Part shown: positions 12,524-23,600 of the stretch, piece after piece
Position numbering within the stretch: the stretch's first letter is position 1
Layout: each line of letters begins with the position of its first letter
From: Apostichopus japonicus
Lineage: Eukaryota; Echinodermata; Holothuroidea; Aspidochirotida; Stichopodidae
Direction: 5' to 3'
DNA length: 64,000 nt
Assembly: GCF_037975245.1 (NCBI RefSeq)
Contig: NC_092565.1
Span: 16,213,499 to 16,277,498, forward strand
Notes under the pieces: generated by a model
Told to the model about the DNA's origin: nothing
Seen by the model: the letters and a program-made list of their open reading frames with translations, nothing else
The model's database searches: none
Program-made: the position numbers and the translations under genes

Positions 12524-12690
12524 CATTGGCATAGCCAGGAATTTTTCAGTGGGTGGCACTGGAACATTTCAATGGGGGCATCATGTAGATCAATGATAAT
12601 TTTGTTAGAAATTCAAAATCTTAGTGGGGGGGACGACAAGGTTCTTTGGGGGGGGCTGTTGCCACCAGGCCCCCCGTGTCTACGCCAATG
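12524..12690. mobile_element. hAT-like MITE nested in the giant element
   Basis: 167 bp with inverted ends CATTGGCATAG ... CTACGCCAATG and G-rich interior tracts. It is flanked by GTTGTGGA (12516-12523) and GTTGTGGG (12691-12698), an 8-bp target duplication with one mismatch, as hAT elements make. Non-coding. Confidence 0.7.
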
Positions 12691-12907
12691 GTTGTGGGTG
12701 CCTATTTCTGGTGTTATTGAAAACATGACCTGACAACATTTGAATTAAATTGTCATCCTTGAATATTATTTTCTGAGAAAATACAGCATTCACTGAGCTG
12801 ATACTTCATTCGATTTTATAGTCATTAAGCACCCTTCCTTGGATTGTTAGCACTTTTGTTACTTCAACAAAATACAAATGCAGATGTACTGTACCTTTAT
12901 ATAGCTT

Positions 12908-15900
12908 TTAATAACCCATTGCCTGACACAACAGACAAATATATTTTGGCACTTTCTTTGTGATGTTGGCACACAGGTAGTGTACCCATCTATCACAATT
13001 GTCACATTGCATCCACATAATCTTCTTTTGTGATGGCGCTGATGAAATGTCACAGTATGGCAGGTCACAAAGCAGGTCTTTGCCTTTCTTAGCATGGTGA
13101 ATCAGCCGTGCCAAAGCAAACTCTCTGAATTTTTTGACGTGGCACTGACGTAGAATACACGGAGTCAACTTGTGGAGTAACTGCTCAGCAAACTGAAAAT
13201 ATATAAAGGAACAAATATGAGTACATGTATATCCTACTTTGTTTAAAGAACTACGTGGTGATCTTGACCTCCACATGCTTAAAGAAGAAGATGGAATCTA
13301 CCCCAACAAATCTGCATAGAAATCTTATCCTGCCGATTTTGACAAATCAGCAGCAAGAACCTCACTTTGCGAGTTTGTACAATTTTTAACCCCCCAAAAA
13401 ACTGATCATAACCTCTAGTTTTATTCTAATAGGTACACTGTTAATATATTTACCATCAGCACAAATACTCCACAACTGTTGCCATCAGTCTGATGAGAGA
13501 CCGTGTAGTTGTGATATGACCAGCCAGTTGGTGTCTCATTTAATACCTTTGCTCTGGAGTTGGTGTACTTTCTGTAAAATGATTGCAAGTGATAAAAATC
13601 AAATGATTTGACTACCCTTTATCTTACTAGGTAAGTATTAACCCCAACCAAATGCCATTGTCATCTTCTGGAAATCGAGGTAATGTTTCATTTTCTCCAG
13701 GAATAACCCTTTGAATGACAGTCAGGGAAAAAGGTTCCTAAAGTATTTTAACAACAATTGAAAATGTTGGTTATAAAACGCCATTCCTTTTGTCTATTTG
13801 ACTGTTTGTTGGCACCTGAAAAACTGAGGAATCAGACTATATAATGAAATTGCAAGTTCATTGTGAATAGACCTCCTAAGGTATATTTATTTATGAATGT
13901 AGATTTTATTTGGCCCAAAGTGTTACGATAATATTTACATCCAATGTTGATGATACTCTGTTGCTGTTGAGGCGTAGCCTGGCAATGAATTCAGCATGCC
14001 TACAGTCATGGACTTCGTGTTTGCTGCAAGTAGAGTCCAGTGGTTTTCATTCACACATGTAGGAACCAAGATCCAGGTGTACTTTGCAAATGCAACCTTA
14101 AAAAACAAAACAAAATATTTAATTAATGAATGGTAGTCTGTTGTGTCATTCAATGACAATGTAAGCAAAAAGATGCCTTAAAGACAATTCTAACTGTTTC
14201 ACTGCACAACGCATACTTTGAATTACCCATTTGGCAATGCCCAATCATTTTCCATTTTCCTGAAGTGACAGCACACAAGATAGGGCCATACAGCATTGAT
14301 TTGATTTGGGCAAAAAAGCCAAATAAGATTCCAAAACCCCTTACTATTTTGGTCAGAGGGGGGGAGGGGGGGGGCAGAAGTCCATGGTATATCACTCTGC
14401 ACAGCAAGGGTCTATAATATGCGAGCAGATTTGCCAATTATTATGCCAAAAGACTTCTTCTACATATGTGTTATGCTTTACGTTGTGAATCATGTTACCA
14501 AAAATAAGCTGTTTCATGTAAAGTCATGTTTCTTAGAATGATCACCACATACTATTTTAAATAACGTGCATACAAAATGACCACTTGCATGTTCACATCA
14601 CACTCACGATGAGCTATACATGCAGCATTTTGAAAGTTTTTAAATCCAATATCAGGTTTCTACTCTATGCCTGTTAGTTTGTATTAAAAATGTTTGGCAC
14701 CCAAATTGACAAATCAACAGCTTAGTCCATATTTTGGATTAAAATGATGTCATGTCGACTCAGTTTGGCAGGTGCGCGGGGTCACATAAATTTGCATGTT
14801 TAGATATATCAGACGTTGGACTGGAGACAGCGAAGGCTCCATTGGACAATAAGGGGTTTTGTTCAATACTTGTTTTGGACAACTTCATACCCTTGGGAAC
14901 AGCCATTGACTGTAGTTGTTTCTCTGCCACAGTGAAGTGATGAAACATGGAAGGATGAACACATGGTGGCGCCACTTTGAATTCACGTGTAGAGAAAGTA
15001 GATGTAAGTATGCATGTATCACCTGCATAATAAAAACCAAAGAAGAATAAAGTGCTAGATTTGATTCTACATGTACTTGTACATAAAAACATTCATGTGC
15101 TTCAGAGTTAACAATCCAAGGCATTTTGTTATCTTCTTCAAACAATCCCCACTATAAAAATAAAGCAAGTGGAAACTTGCATATTGTTGTATTGTTCCTC
15201 ATCTTCATTTCTTTGTTTATACTCAACTTTTTTTTGCAACATCTCTCATTGGTTTTGTACACATTTTCTCGTCAGGGTCAGCCTAGATAGATTTCTGTCC
15301 TCAATTATTTGAAGAGGCTCTGGATGTGTGTCCTCAATATACACCATAAACACGCACAGACACACGGACCGAATACACTATTGCAATATCCCCCGTCATG
15401 GCTAAAGCCAGGGAGATAACATGGATAGGGTGGCAACTACCGAAGGAAGAAATGCTTCCCAAAGTGTGTCTCGTTTTGAACATATCATTTACCTTATCAT
15501 TCAGCCAAGCTTGTCCTTTGAGAGTATCCAGGTCCTGCTGCTTCAAGGATGTGTTGCCAACTGTTAAGGCACTTGGTGTTTTTGTGCTGCTGGTTGCTGT
15601 CATCTGGGTGAAGGAAATTCCAGCATTCTCCAAAAAGTCTTGCCTTGGCACTTGCTGGAGTGTTGACAACAAACTCAAAACATCAACACCAGTGATAAAA
15701 CCAAATGTTATCATTGATGCGGTGACCTCGCATACATCACCTGTCTCGGTTGTGAGTTTGGGTTTGAAGTTCTTCTTCATATGAGAAGCTACAACCTCCT
15801 TGATTCTCCCAAAAGCATGCTCCTTTGTCATCTCTGAACACAGAGAAGAGACCGGATCAGATGCAGCAATTCTTATCGACCGTCTTGACATAGGTGTTGT

Positions 15901-17286
15901 GGCCAATACGTTGCAGTCTTCAGTGGCTCTGCAAACATCAAGAACTCTGCTTGGGCAACTGACGAGATCATCCAAAAACCTTTGCAGAGGGGATTTTTGG
16001 CATGACGTGGCTGCTGGTTGTGCCTTTCTTTTCACACCTCTCTCTGCTAAAAATGGGAATGTAACACAGTATGAACATTAACCTTGAATTTCTACCATTA
16101 GACAACACATACCTGCTACATCAAAGATTTTTCAGCATAATCATTTCTAAGTTGATCTTAATTAGAGTTGTGAATTGGAACAGGGTACCTGAGTCAGTGC
16201 CCCAAAGCTGATGTCAGGAGTTAATTTCAAATTATTGGTCTGGGAATCTTAGCAAACTCAGACGATGAAAGGAAAGCTTGCAAGGGGCATTTTCTACAAA
16301 AATACTATTCACATTTATGAACCTTACAAATGTTGCAGGTTTGGCTAAGGCCATAGAGCTTACATACTTGCTATAAAGATGCACAGATGTGGTACAGAAT
16401 TATCGTGCAGACTTTTATCAATAAATCAACAGCACCTTGGGGATTTGAATGTTAGGGTTGGGTTCTTTACAGGGTACATTCGTTTTCCTAGTTCTGGATA
16501 TTTCCTAGTTCTGCATAGCTTCAAATAAAAACCTAGCTCTTTAACATTAGTCTCCATTAATTTTTTCTGAAGATGTGCATTTTGTAAAGAAAAATGTAAG
16601 CTCTCTGATACACAAAATTTTTACGATAAAATACTCAGAAGAAGGATTTTGGCCAGATTTCTGATTCGCACTTAGCATATGTTTAGGCCGCTGTTGGAAA
16701 ATTGCGGGAGCTGCGAATTTACAAACAAAATTCTACTCAGTATATCACTTGTACCATGTGGTTTCAAATATTTTGTTCATTCACTAGTCACATAAACTCT
16801 TCCATCGAACGCTAGTTGAATCAACGTAAGTTCCGGATAGCGCATGCACTTACAACCTAACTACAAACACGTTAATCAATTTTGTGTGATGTATTTTGTG
16901 CTGGGTCAAAGACTTTCAGTCCGTGCAGAGTTTGTCCTGAAGCTAGCATTGCATCGCTTGCTTGGTATATATACATCTCAATTGGCTGTACAAGAGTTAA
17001 TAAAAACAAAGATCTCACATGCGCAATTGATTTTAAAAGTTTGGGAAAAACCTTGTCATAAGAAGTAGCCACCCACCCCCCCCACCCCCCACCAAAAAAC
17101 AGGGCAACCACCACCATCCTTTGCATGAAGCTTGACACACTGTAACATATTCATTTTCCTTTGAAAGTACATTAATACCGACTTCATACCTGAAGTGCTT
17201 GTGCCAGGATGACAGACCGACTTCTGCTTCAAACATGGCTTCACAGTCTCCATTGCTGGAGCACTATTCATATTCTCCGGAGCCAT
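12908..17286 (-). CDS. Ulp1/SENP-like cysteine protease with C-terminal PHD finger, transposon-encoded
   Basis: Six exons join in phase: 17286-17190, 16043-15493, 15022-14891, 14096-13939, 13571-13454, 13192-12908, giving 446 residues. The Ulp1 fold begins near residue 200 with the substrate-groove motif LKGQAWLNDK, continues with SLWQRNNYSQWLFPR, then the catalytic His (VNENHWTLL, about H279), and ends with the Gln and Cys of SHQTDGNSCGVFVLM (about Q340 and C346). At the usual catalytic Asp position the sequence reads GMLNSLPGY, so Asn296 may replace Asp. Residues 394-441 form a C4HC3 PHD finger (LLCDLPYC, CDNCDRWVHYLC, YICLLC). Ulp1 enzymes cleave SUMO-like modifiers, and PHD fingers read histone tails; a role in protecting or targeting the transposition complex is inference. 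Residues 1-200 are not recognised. The first exon is the least certain, chosen because its ATG and phase fit. Confidence 0.82.
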
Positions 17287-19354
17287 TGCTGTCGCACTTC
17301 CTGTGTGATTTGTGTGATACATTTGTCATTAATATTAATTTCCATGCTGGCACAGGCAATACATGTCAGCTTGAGCATGATTTTTCTGGCTTAGCATGAT
17401 GAGTCTGGCGTAGCACAATTTTATGAACACAAATTCTCTGGTAATTATTAAGCAGCACCTCAAAATTACCAACTAAAAAAAAAACTTTAATAAATCAGAA
17501 TGACGAAAATGTCATAAAAATTCAAATTAGATGTAAACAAAATAGTTTAAGTTGCCATTATGACACTCGTAAGAACAGGAAATGCTAAACCCTAACTGGC
17601 CATGACCATGACCAAGCACTACAGGGTGGTCCCAAAAACTTAACAACTTTTCAGAAGCAGATTTCTTGAGGTAGGGGAACCATGATCTAATTGTTTTAAG
17701 ATTTCCTAACCTATAGCATTTTTGTTGTATATTGTGTAAACAGCGCTACAATAATGTCATGATGTCTACAAGACTGCCATTGACTAGTTCAAATTAATTT
17801 GCTACCACTTTCTGTTAATGGCTGCAATTCTTAAATTGGGCCTTATTTTCACATATACTGGACCAAAATCTTGCAGTTTTAAGAATTTCAACATGTCTCT
17901 CCATTATTGAGATATATGCCTCTGAAAAAGAACCGTTTTTGAACCACCATGCATAAAGGAAAAAAGTGATTCAAATCTGACTAGGTAATAGCTGCAGATG
18001 CCAAGCGTAAAGTAATATTTTACCTCCAACTCCTCTGGCATTGTCACAGTTTATTGGCGCTTGAAAATGTCAGTGAAGGTAGGGTTAGGGAACGTCTTAT
18101 AAGTCGGAACATTCACGTTCCATTTGAAAATCTCCACAAGAGAATTTCGCTAATTCCGTTCTTTTGTCACTTGTTCCCAGCATTTAGTGTTCCGAATGGA
18201 ACAACTCATGTTCCTGTTTGGAATCCACTCCTGCTGTTCTCACGGGAACACTTTGCTCTGATGTGTTATGAATGATTAGTTCTTAAAGTGGGTTTTTCTT
18301 ATGGGAGAGAGGGAGCGGGGGCTTTTTCACCTTTTTTTTTCTTATTTCTTCATTAATTTCAGGACAATCTGAAAACTTAACCCCCCCCCAAAAAAAAAAA
18401 CAAAAGCATGTATGAGGAATACACATAGGCAGGTATGGAGAGCAAAGCTAAAGATGTGCATTGCGAACAGGTTTCTCAAAATTTCAGCGAAAGCAATGTT
18501 GTTAGAAAGGAGATGCTGCGTTTTTGAAAAATGACGATTCTGAAGAGAATGCAGCTTGTTCCAGGCCAGTACAGTTGATATTGCAACATGAACTGGACAG
18601 GAACATATGCTGTTCCCATAAAAGAAAATAAGATAGAATAATGTGGCTGAGAGCACTACAAAGCAGGGTGAATATATGTTAATGAAAGGTCCAGCACCGA
18701 AACTATGGCACACATATTAACGCTAACCCATTCAGGGAGTTTTGGTTGGCAGCCCTATCTAGAAAAAATAAGAGATTTGTTACTGTCAATATGATACTGT
18801 AACTACGATACACAGCGGAGGTATTATCTCATAATTGGGCTTATTGGGTGTTTATGCCCATACTCTTATAGACTACATATCAAATTCAGGTAGTCTTCTT
18901 AACTACACTGAGTTGCACTTTTATGCATCTGGCAGGGTTAGCGTTAGTGGAAACACCATCAGTGAATACAGCAGAATGGAAACATGAATGTGCAATGTTG
19001 AATACCAAATAAGTCACGGAAGGAGCAACTAAAATGTATGTTACTGAACCCACACCAACAGTTGGATACACAGTTCTAGATAGAGAACCAAAGAACCGCT
19101 TCCTTTCCCTTATTCCATCCAACATAAAAGGCATGTCTAAAGTGTAGTGATATTTGATCTTACGTTCGCCCATGTTCAAATAAGTGTCTTTGTTAACCCA
19201 GGGAGTTGTTCCATAACAACTCCCTGGTTAACCAAGGCGGAGTCAATTTGTACCTTCTGATGGAAACATAAACCCCATCACAAATCATGCTATGTACATG
19301 TACAAGCAATATAATACACCAGAGGAAGCGAAGCAAAACATGGAATAATATTAA
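17287..19354. other. Spacer between the two transposon genes, left part
   Basis: No exon recognised on either strand. This is probably the promoter side of the Ulp1-PHD gene and the downstream side of the transposase gene. Near 17630 there is a start reading TACAGGGTGGTCCCAAAAAC, like a mariner-type terminus, but I found no matching other end. A hairpin lies at 19192-19232. Confidence 0.45.
19192..19232. repeat. 18-bp-arm hairpin
   Basis: GTTAACCCAGGGAGTTGTT is followed by a 4-base loop and AACAACTCCCTGGTTAAC. The arms match except for one bulged C. The AGGGAGTT core also occurs at about 18736. It could be a fold-back transposon remnant; it is too far from the transposase stop to call it a terminator. 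Confidence 0.7.
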
Positions 19355-19821
19355 AGGGAATATACAAGATTTGAAAACATTAAGACAAGGTCACCATTGT
19401 GAAAAGTCACCGCTGTAAAATCGTTGCACCTGGTGTGCTGCCATTTTGAAGAAAAGTGATATTTTTGTATAAATTTCCAATGCAGGTTGGCCGACCGACA
19501 TTGTGAAAAACTGACTTTTTGTCAACTTACTTCCCCCAATTTATCCTACCACAATTCTAAGTTCGCAGTTTGTTTGCAATCGATTACACACCTATAGTGA
19601 ATTAAAGCCATTTAGACTGGTTCCCTGACCTTACAATTCCCTGATGTCTATAAATTGCTGTTTCGTCAGACAACAACAGCTTGATTGTTTTTCTTTGTTT
19701 ATCCAGCATCTATGAACACAAAACTCAAATCATCAGTTCAACAATATTTGCTATAGAATACTAACCCCTAAATCCATCCATTTAAAAAACATACACCAAA
19801 AGCAAATGTTGTATATTCCCT
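19355..19821. mobile_element. TTAA-flanked MITE (piggyBac- or Kolobok-like)
   Basis: 467 bp with inverted ends AGGGAATATACAAGATTTG ... CAAATGTTGTATATTCCCT, flanked on both sides by TTAA (19351-19354 and 19822-19825). TTAA target duplication is typical of piggyBac and also of Kolobok elements. No coding capacity. It sits in the spacer between the two genes of the giant transposon. Confidence 0.78.
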
Positions 19822-19825
19822 TTAA

Positions 19826-20618
19826 AGTGTAAACACAGGAAAATAGTGGAGACTAGTGAAAACCGGTAGCTTTTATAACAAACCTGTGCTTGTTTGCCTG
19901 TGTGGTTGTGAAGATAAAAGTAAAAATAACATAGTTATAACAAGTACTGAAAAATATATGAAATTCATTGTTTCCTGCTATAATTAAGGATATGGCGTCT
20001 TTATACAAAGCAACACAGACAAAGATGAGAGTGCTGTATGTCTAGAGCGGCTTAAAAACGTGATATCCCACATCACAACGTTCGACAATCTCTTGCACAC
20101 ACAAAGATAAATGGTTGTCACTTGCTTTGCCAGAAATAAACAAAATAACTTCAAGTGTAATCTTTGATATCTGTAGGCATTCTCACACGCAATGAACGCA
20201 GAGTATATGAGGTTTATTCATATGGCACGCATTGAATCTGCACAGCTTTTATCATCTCGACACAAAGTAATTTCAGACTACTAGAAATGAAATTGCAAAA
20301 TCCAATCACACGATATAACCAATACAATTGAAAGAAAAGTCTTTTGTTTTCTCAGTTCTTCTTGACAGCGCCATCCTTCCTGTCAAAGCTAAACTTCCTA
20401 ACAGATGTAACATAATTAACATCTGCTGTACACATTGTACACAGATGCCAAGAGACAGCATTATTTTATATAGAGAAATTTACTCCACATCACTTACACT
20501 GTGGACTGTTTTCAAAAAATTTGACCTCCCAAAGCTTATAAACAATACAATAAATAACAATTTATTTGAGTATAAAAGAAGAATACTGCACATTATTTGA
20601 TCATTAATTTACTAATTG
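19826..20618. other. Region just downstream of the transposase stop
   Basis: AT-rich, with no repeat recognised. An alternative last transposase exon could start at 20379 (acceptor TTGACAG) and stop at 20306, reached from a donor at 20632. It has no family resemblance, so I prefer the read-through stop at 20619. Confidence 0.4.
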
Positions 20619-23600
20619 TTAGTGAAACTCACCATTCTTTTGTTTTTTCTTCTTTCTGAGAGGAAGGTCCTTGAACACTTTGCCTGTTTGAGCATGTCTG
20701 CGAACTATTAAAAATGGAAACAGAACAGTGATACATGTACATCTAATCTCTCAACAAGACAATCAGTATGGGTGATATACAGTGGGCGAAAAGGGTGACT
20801 TAACATTACAGAAACCATGGATTTCCTGTTATATTAAATGTGATCAATTGCAAGACAAACATTATCATCAAAACACAAAAAAGGAATATATAAGGGCGAA
20901 GTAAGAAAAAAAATCATGTTTCTCGTCCCCACCCCCTTCACTTTTTGGAGACTGCCTGAATTTCATTTATCATTTGTAGTTTTGAAAAATTCATTAAAAA
21001 AATCACCAAAATAGTCAACAAATTCATCGGAAAATAAATTGTAGACCAATACAAGTCTAAATGACCTGTAAATATGTTCAGTTCTCTTATCCAACTTATC
21101 TTTCATTTTTAAGTGTCTTTGAACAGTGGAAACACCAACTGTTGCAGGAAATTTTAAAATGGTGGCCATCTTGAATCAATAAAAAATAAAAAGCCCTGCT
21201 TCCTCCTTATTTTCAAAAACCTGCACGAGTAACACGTTTTTTTTCCCCGCCTGAATACCTATTAAATCAGCCGGGATAACAATATATCAATGCACATAAT
21301 GCAAGTACTTGCCTTTGCCTCTTGTTAACTTGCTAATTCCAAATGGAATTTTGCCCAATGACTTCACAGTGGCGTCAGGGTTCAACACTGGCAGCTCATT
21401 TGAACTAGGCACAGATCTGTAGAGCATATTGGATATGCGCACAAGTTCCTGCTTGGCATTGGACAAGATGTCAACAGGAACGTCAAGGTAGGAAATACTA
21501 CGGATTTTGTCAACCTCTTCCCTGATCGCAGATGCTAATGAACTCCTGCTTGGTTCACTCTTGACATTTTCTTCACCTATTTCACTTTGTGGAGGTTCTG
21601 GGCTGTTGGAAGAGCCTACTTCCATGCCTTCGTTGGGATTGTCTCCTTCCATCTTCAAGTTGGACCCTCCGAAACACACTTCATCCAAAGTGAAGAGGGG
21701 ATTTTCCCGGTAATGCTCTGGGAGGTCATTCCAGCTGCAGCTAGGATGGTGCAGGACAACTGCAAGTAAGTGCTTGCAAGGCCAGTGGGTGTGCAGCCAG
21801 TCATAGCACTGGCACGAAGGGATTGACTCATCATTTCCCAGTGTGACTTCATACTCCTTATTGTGCTCAGAGAAGCTGCACACTTTGAAGCTATTGCCGG
21901 CCCTCTGGATTCTACAATCCTCTGCACTGGACAATCTCTTGACACAGTGAAGGATGAACTCTTTCGGCCTGTTTTGGAGAAATCTTGGAATTGAAGCATT
22001 ATAGGATCTGTACACTGAGGTTGCCTTCAGGTTGCATTCTATGTACCTGTAATTTAAACAAAAACAACAGAGAAACGATGGACAATGAAGGTTGATATAA
22101 CAAATTATACATATGGTTTTAAAATACAACAACAAAGCAGAATGTTTCTGTGTCCCAATTGCAATAAACCTAGTCATGCTATCAGTCTGAACCGGTAAAT
22201 TTTACTCACAACCTAAACTTTTTTCAGGAAAATTTGACAACGTACTGATTAAAAAAAAACAAATACCGCTTTTAAAAAGTAAAAATACTGTCCTATAATC
22301 TCCTTTAGCGATTACCTTCTATGCATTTCTGGTAGAAATTTCTTGATTACTGTTGTCAGCATTCCTGTCAGGGTCCTGTCTGTGAATCTGGACAGGAACT
22401 CATACTTCAGTGTACGATTCTGGCGTTCAATGCCATTATTCGTGTTGATCTTCATGTTAAAACGATCTTGCCTGTAAATCCATGCCCACTTCTGCAATTA
22501 TAGGTAAAAGAAATCAAAAGAAGGGTTATGACTCATAACTGGGTACCAAATTACCTGACCACTGGTTCTGGAACTGGTTCTGGACTTTTGCATCAGGTAC
22601 CCATAACCAATTTAACAAATCACTTGGTAAGTTCTAAGACTGTAAAAAGGAAAGGTTTTCAATGTCAATGGTAGAATTTCAAAAATGAAAACCAGGCTAC
22701 TGGAAAAGCAAAATGGATTTCACATTAAGTTTGCACATTGCCAACACTCTGCCACCAGATACATTATTGGTACTTCATACAAGCACTTTTAGGACTGCAG
22801 AACTCCTATAGCATTCTATTGTGTCAGAAACCTGCAGGTTTACAATCTGAGAAATCGATTTTTGTGACATCTAAACAACTGTTTCACATTTAAGTAGTAC
22901 CTGAGCATTCTTCAGCCAAGTATTATGTATCCACTCCCTGAAGGTCTTGTTGTCTCTCCAATATGAGCTGATGTGGAGTTTAGCAAGAGCTGCATCGTAT
23001 GATTCTTGTGTTGTAGCCTGTGCAATCCTTCGCAGCAGTAGCAAAATATCGTCACTAGCTCCGAGGAGGCCGTGCTTTGAGGCTCTCAGCCATCTTATCC
23101 ATGCTTGCTCCCGATGGAAATCACAAAGAATCACCTTACAGTCTAGACACCAAGAGAAAATGAAAAAGCCAATCTTGCCATTATTTTGTGGTTATAGAAA
23201 GATGCATTTGCATGCTTTGTCCAACTCTGTTGACATTTTAGCCTTGAGTGTGTTTTGGAGTGTAAAAAAGAACTTAAACTGTTCATGTCAATTACTTCAC
23301 AATCTTAATTGCTGGAAAGTTTTAAATGCACTAAAAAAAGAATGTGGCTTTGTAATATGAACATGTACCTGGAAATGTATTTTCTAGAGCATTAATCTCT
23401 GCTTCACAGTTATCCACCATGAAGTACGATGGAGACCATCCCGGATTCCACTCACGAATAATGTTGAGGGCAGTGACTATGGTGTTGCTGTCTTCAAACT
23501 GACTGGCAAAAACAGCAACTACAGCATAATCTGTGTTAGTCTTTACACAGATGAAGAATAGTGGCACAGCATATTTGGTAGTGCGGTACGTTGCATCCAG

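Noticed and set aside
14752-16081. Plus-strand open frames opposite the protease gene
   Set aside because: They are antisense shadows of the minus-strand Ulp1 exons.
17630-17900. Mariner-like element starting TACAGGGTGGTCCCAAAAAC
   Set aside because: Only one end is visible; no inverted partner and no transposase were found.
20306-20379. An additional last exon for the transposase
   Set aside because: Phase fits, but the peptide has no family resemblance, and the preceding exon reaches a stop four codons after the putative donor, which is simpler.
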